DNA of 50,790 bases from Bradymonadales bacterium. Lineage in GTDB: Bacteria; Bdellovibrionota; UBA2394. The notes below the pieces were generated by a model. It was not told the origin of the DNA. It searched no databases and was given only the letters and a program-made list of their open reading frames with translations. This document shows positions 47,900 through 50,790 of the stretch, in pieces. The stretch's first letter is position 1, and each line of letters starts with the position of its first letter. The translations under genes and the position numbers were made by a program. The stretch lies in contig REDG01000029.1 in NCBI GenBank assembly GCA_007693605.1, positions 1 to 50,790 of the forward strand, read 5' to 3'.

Positions 47900-48263
47900 A
47901 TTATAAATCAGCCCCGAGGATGATATAGTCAGGGTTGGAATATGCCCCAAATCCCTAAGTTTTGGGTCGCGCGGCGCTCACAAAGTCGAAGACTTTCTGG
48001 ACATCGTTTGCCGCGGCGATGGAGTTCTCTCAGCTCATCATAGAGATTCACAAACTTCGTGGCCGACCGATCGGACGAATGGAGAATGGCCAAGCGAATG
48101 TCTTTCTCCGTGGGCCAGAGCATCGCAGTGGGCTTGTCTTTCGCAGCCTCCTATTTCATCACGGCCTGGGGGGACTTCTGCCCGCATCGTTTGGCAAACT
48201 GCTTAGATACCCTCGAATTGGCATGGTTGCCAAATTTGGCAAGCTCTGTTATCCTTATTGGGA
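47900..48263. other. Stretch with a possible decayed gene on the - strand
   Basis: No convincing gene. The best coding look is on the - strand, 48123 to 47929 (ILHSSDRSATKFVNLYDEL; LRLCERRATQN), helical and protein-like. Extending it upstream reaches ATG 48159 but with a TAG as third codon (48153-48151). Opposite frames on the + strand look like shadows. Confidence 0.3.
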
Positions 48264-48560
48264 ATGCGAAGATCTTATAGCATTTCAGTTGAATTGAATG
48301 GTTTTCGGTTTGAGCGCTGTATTGTGGACCCTCATTATGAGGTCAAGCATGATGAGAGTATCAATGATTTTTTGATTTTAGAGCTTCTCCGCAGCCTTGA
48401 TGGCCGGACACTTGAAGCGGATGCAGTCGATAGCGACGGTTACGAGTATTATGTGGTTGACCCAGTATTTTTCGACCGAAGGATGTATCGACTGATTTTG
48501 CTCCTGAGCAAAGAGAAGGACTTTATTGGAATTGTGAATTGTTTTCGGAGGAATAAATGA
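48264..48560 (+). CDS. Putative toxin partner of an XRE antitoxin
   Basis: A 98-aa protein whose C-terminal half (YEYYVVDPVFFDRRMYRLIL and KDFIGIVNCFRR) has the shape of small toxin-like domains ending in a YRL-IGV-N-YRR pattern. No named family is claimed. The gene overlaps the following XRE gene by 4 nt (ATGA), the toxin-first order of HigBA-like pairs. ATG 48264 is preferred to TTG 48258; neither has a clear ribosome binding site. Confidence 0.55.
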   Translation: MRRSYSISVELNGFRFERCIVDPHYEVKHDESINDFLILELLRSLDGRTLEADAVDSDGYEYYVVDPVFFDRRMYRLILLLSKEKDFIGIVNCFRRNK

Positions 48561-48871
48561 TGAAAGAAAAAAACTTTCCCACTGAAATGAAACTGAACGA
48601 GATGCTTAAAAAACTTGAGAATGCATCAGGCAGTGCGATGCTTTCTCCAGATGCTTCAGCAGCGGAGCGTTTCCGTTTCGAAGTTTGCGAGAAAATTTTA
48701 ATTTGGATGAAAGCTCAGGGCTGGTCACAGCGCCAATTGGCCAAGAAACTCAAGATTGACGAAGCTCGTGTCAGTGAGATTGTACATTATCGTATTGATC
48801 GGTTTTCAACTGATAAGCTTCTTGAGTATTATGAGCGCCTAAATCCGAAGGCGGATTTTAAAGTTGCGTAG
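48557..48871 (+). CDS. XRE-family helix-turn-helix antitoxin/regulator
   Basis: The 104-aa protein has a Cro/C1-type helix-turn-helix at about residues 55-95 (WSQRQLAKKLKIDEARVSEI), after a charged N-terminal region likely to bind the toxin. Coupled to the gene before it by an ATGA overlap. By arrangement and size it is the antitoxin and autorepressor of the pair. Confidence 0.75.
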   Translation: MMKEKNFPTEMKLNEMLKKLENASGSAMLSPDASAAERFRFEVCEKILIWMKAQGWSQRQLAKKLKIDEARVSEIVHYRIDRFSTDKLLEYYERLNPKADFKVA

Positions 48872-48954
48872 AGATTCATTCGCCCACCAGAACTGAATTC
48901 AGGATGAGGGACTCTGGAACTCGATTAGCGTTTCAGCGCGCGTAAGTCTGGTCA

Positions 48955-48968
48955 CTTTGAAGTGCGGG
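48955..48968. repeat. Left part of tRNA-Leu 3'-end repeat, cut by the insertion sequence
   Basis: CTTTGAAGTGCGGG here continues after the insertion sequence with ATGAGGGA (50299-50306) to rebuild the same 22 bp found at 47501-47522. A third, weaker relative with GGATGAGGGACT and a partial T-arm match lies at 48902-48913. Confidence 0.55.
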
Positions 48969-50290
48969 GGATCTACATCATTAATAGGGGCAAGTGATCG
49001 AATTGATTAGACTGTTTGTGAGTAAAAACAATCAGTTCAATCAAGGAGGACCACATGCCCCAGGCATCAGAGCTTATCATAGGCTTGAGTGAGATTAAGA
49101 TTTTAAAAGCAAGGGAGGAGCAAAATCAGACCTTTGTGGAGGCGATTTTTTCTGGAAAGAAGCACTGTGAGGCTTGCGGGAGCGAAAATATTCGGCTGAA
49201 AGACCGTTACCAGAGAAATTTAAAGCACACTCGGATTGGGACGCGAATCATCCATGTGCTTCTGACCGTTTTTAAGCAGCTCTGCCTGGACTGTGGTAAG
49301 ACGACGATGACACGAGTGCCTGGGATACTGCCCAGACGAAGATCCTCAGAAAACTTTCGATTGGAAGTCTTTGAGGCTCACCATGATGGCCACACTCAAA
49401 AGAAAATCTCAAAAACCCACGGCATCGGGCAAGCGACTGTCGAGAGATGGTACTCTAGCTTTATCGATTACCGCGTCAGGGAGCTCTCTGGAAGAGCCGC
49501 ACCCAGGATCTTAGGCATTGACGAACACTTCTTCACCAGAAAACAGGGCTATGCCACAACACTTGTCGACCTACGAAATCGAAAGGTCTTTGATGTGATT
49601 TTAGGGCGAAGTGAAAGGTCTCTCGCTAGCTCCCTAAGCAGGCTTCCGGAGCGGAACCAAGTTCAAGTCGTCGTCATGGATATGGCCGAAACTTATCGCT
49701 CCATTGCTAGAAAATACTTCCCGAATGCCCTGATCGTCACCGACAGGTTCCATGTCGTCAGACTCGTCCAACATCACTTCCTCAAGCTGTGGAAGCAACT
49801 CGATCCTGAAGGATCAAAATCCAGAGGCCTCCTCAGCCTTATGAGGCAACATCGTGAGCGCATGAAGCCCAAGTCCAGAGAAAAACTAGAGCGCTACCTC
49901 GATGAAATTCCAGGCCTTAGAGCTATTGATGAGGCTCAACAAAAGCTCCTCAGCCTTATGCGCCTAAAACGCCTCTCGCCGCCTCAAATGAAGCCTCTCA
50001 TCACCGAATTTTTAGAGGTTAAACAGACCCTTGAACTCTCAGGATTCCCACCACTAGAAACTTTGGCAAAAACTCTCCACTCCTGGAGACACGAAATCCT
50101 ACGCATGTGGAGATTCTCCAGAACTAATGCTGCTACTGAAGGCTTCCACAACAAAATGGAAACCATCTCCAGAAGATCCTTCGGCTTCAGAAACTTCTCA
50201 AACTATAGAAAAAGAGTCATTGCTCTCTGTGGCTGGGATGGAATATGGAATCGAGTACAAACAGTCTGCCCCACTTAATGGTGTAGAGCC
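48969..50290 (+). mobile_element. Complete ISL3-family insertion sequence
   Basis: 1322 bp bounded by imperfect 23-bp inverted repeats: left 48969-48991 (GGATCTACATCATTAA...) and right 50268-50290 (...TTAATGGTGTAGAGCC), 19 of 23 matching. A perfect 8-bp target duplication AGTGCGGG flanks it (48961-48968 and 50291-50298), the size expected for ISL3 elements. It contains one intact transposase. The target is the 3' end of tRNA-Leu, whose acceptor stem is restored by the duplication. Confidence 0.93.
49055..50278 (+). CDS. ISL3-family transposase
   Basis: A 407-aa DDE transposase. N-terminal zinc-finger-like CEACGSENIRL and CLDCGKTTMTRVPG, a helix-turn-helix (GHTQKKISKTHGIGQATVER), then catalytic Asp in ILGIDEHFF, Asp in VVVMDMAETY with VTDRFHVVRLV, and Glu in NAATEGFHNKMETISRRSFG. 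AAGGAGG lies 5 nt before ATG 49055. The TAA stop is inside the right inverted repeat. Frame and catalytic residues are intact, so the element may be active. Confidence 0.95.
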   Translation: MPQASELIIGLSEIKILKAREEQNQTFVEAIFSGKKHCEACGSENIRLKDRYQRNLKHTRIGTRIIHVLLTVFKQLCLDCGKTTMTRVPGILPRRRSSENFRLEVFEAHHDGHTQKKISKTHGIGQATVERWYSSFIDYRVRELSGRAAPRILGIDEHFFTRKQGYATTLVDLRNRKVFDVILGRSERSLASSLSRLPERNQVQVVVMDMAETYRSIARKYFPNALIVTDRFHVVRLVQHHFLKLWKQLDPEGSKSRGLLSLMRQHRERMKPKSREKLERYLDEIPGLRAIDEAQQKLLSLMRLKRLSPPQMKPLITEFLEVKQTLELSGFPPLETLAKTLHSWRHEILRMWRFSRTNAATEGFHNKMETISRRSFGFRNFSNYRKRVIALCGWDGIWNRVQTVCPT

Positions 50291-50292
50291 AG

Positions 50293-50374
50293 TGCGGGAT
50301 GAGGGACTTGAACCCACACGGATCTCTCCACTAGGTTCTAAGCCTAGCGCGTCTGCCAATTCCGCCAATCCCGC
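50293..50374 (-). tRNA. tRNA-Leu (anticodon TAG)
   Basis: Class II tRNA of 82 nt on the - strand: acceptor GCGGGAT/ATCCCGC, discriminator A, anticodon stem CTAGG/CCTAG with loop CTTAGAA (anticodon TAG), long variable arm and T arm GGGTTCAAGTCCC. CCA is not encoded. The insertion sequence lies 2 nt beyond its 3' end, and copies of its 3' end are found to the left, so it has been an integration target. Confidence 0.93.
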
Positions 50375-50473
50375 ATCTTTAAAAATCACGAGTGATTTCA
50401 AAGAATTGAAATGTCAGGTTAGAGACAAATTCTTTTAGCACAAATTCAAATATTTGGAAAATATTTGGGGCCG

Positions 50474-50728
50474 CTAAATCGTTGCGGCAAAAGTGACCAC
50501 ATTGGCCTTCGCCATGAGAAGGTCCGGCGCCAGATGGGCGTAGCGTTTCGTTACTTCCGTGGATGAGTGGCCGAGAAGGCCTTGAAGGTCGTAGAGTGCT
50601 CCGCCCTTCATCACGTCGTGACTCGCATATGTATGTCTTAGCGCGTGGGAGTTGATTGGGCGAACCCCCGCTTTTTCCTGATCTTCTAGAAAATGATAGC
50701 GAATATAATCTTGACTAAGATGCGGTAG
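50474..50728 (-). pseudogene. Tyrosine recombinase (integrase), C-terminal part only
   Basis: The frame ends with the catalytic half of a phage/Xer-type integrase: INSHALRHTYASHDVMKGGA (HxxR), LQGLLGHSSTEVTKRYAHL with the second His and the Tyr nucleophile, ending NVVTFAATI. Reading upstream, the frame is stopped by TAA at 50731-50729 before the first catalytic Arg. The sequence beyond is open in another frame (KYATDQARLVNAYPNYRIL), so a frameshift, a deletion or an unrelated gene fused here is likely. The window ends at 50790 and the rest cannot be judged. Confidence 0.8.
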
Positions 50729-50790
50729 TTAGGGTAAGCGTTGACAAGACGCGCTTGGTCAGTGGCGTATTTGTCTACGATTTTTACGCA

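Noticed and set aside
47962..48297. 111-codon + strand frame before the toxin-like gene
   Set aside because: Runs opposite a more protein-like - strand frame and overlaps the toxin-like gene start; likely a shadow.

Overview
The window is a bacterial chromosome segment of about 50.8 kb, probably from a Gram-negative proteobacterial-type lineage. Proteobacterial-style RpoB and RpoC, lipoprotein signals, the tig-clpP-clpX order and AGGAG ribosome binding sites support this. The gene order and an unusual flagellin-like protein would fit a Bdellovibrionota or former Deltaproteobacteria relative. That placement is an inference from protein style only; no 16S rRNA gene is present.

Positions 1-31073 hold one of the longest information-processing superclusters a bacterium can have, all on the + strand. 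It starts with four tRNAs (Gly, Tyr, Thr, Trp), followed by secE-nusG-rplKAJL-rpoBC (rif region), rpsLG-fusA-tuf (str region), and then the S10, spc and alpha operons from rpsJ to rplQ, with secY, adk and rpmJ in their usual places. infA and rpsD, often found in the spc/alpha part, are absent. Several genes needed a start different from the longest reading frame (secE, rpoC, rplC, rplD, rpsQ), and rpmJ (37 codons) is easy to miss.

Positions 31033-36010 (+ strand) carry a TlpA-like lipoprotein overlapping the end of rplQ, a small Cys/His-cluster protein, an RluB-type pseudouridine synthase coupled to rimO and a DUF502 membrane protein, and a protein that looks like a degenerate flagellin. Converging on these from the - strand is tig-clpP-clpX (36080-39327), the protein quality-control block. 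Next comes a secreted ankyrin-repeat protein.

From about 40.7 kb to the right edge the DNA is accessory in character, with gene remnants, repeats and toxin-antitoxin-like modules. It contains a perfect 22-bp inverted repeat and a GNAT gene whose 5' part seems to have been replaced by a Fic gene. That Fic protein has an N-terminal part resembling AbiEi-type antitoxin/regulators, and its promoter is covered by four 23-bp iterons. A DoxX-GDPD pair and a secreted HExxH peptidase follow. After them come a BrnT-like toxin interrupted by an amber codon next to an intact ribbon-helix-helix antitoxin, a putative toxin/XRE pair, a complete 1322-bp ISL3-type insertion sequence with perfect 8-bp target duplication, a tRNA-Leu(TAG), and the 3' end of a tyrosine recombinase. 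Copies of the tRNA-Leu 3' end flank a small block of these genes, so the right end is best read as a decaying tRNA-targeted island. The strongest candidates for something new are the single-gene AbiEi-like/Fic unit with its iteron operator and the flagellin-like protein.
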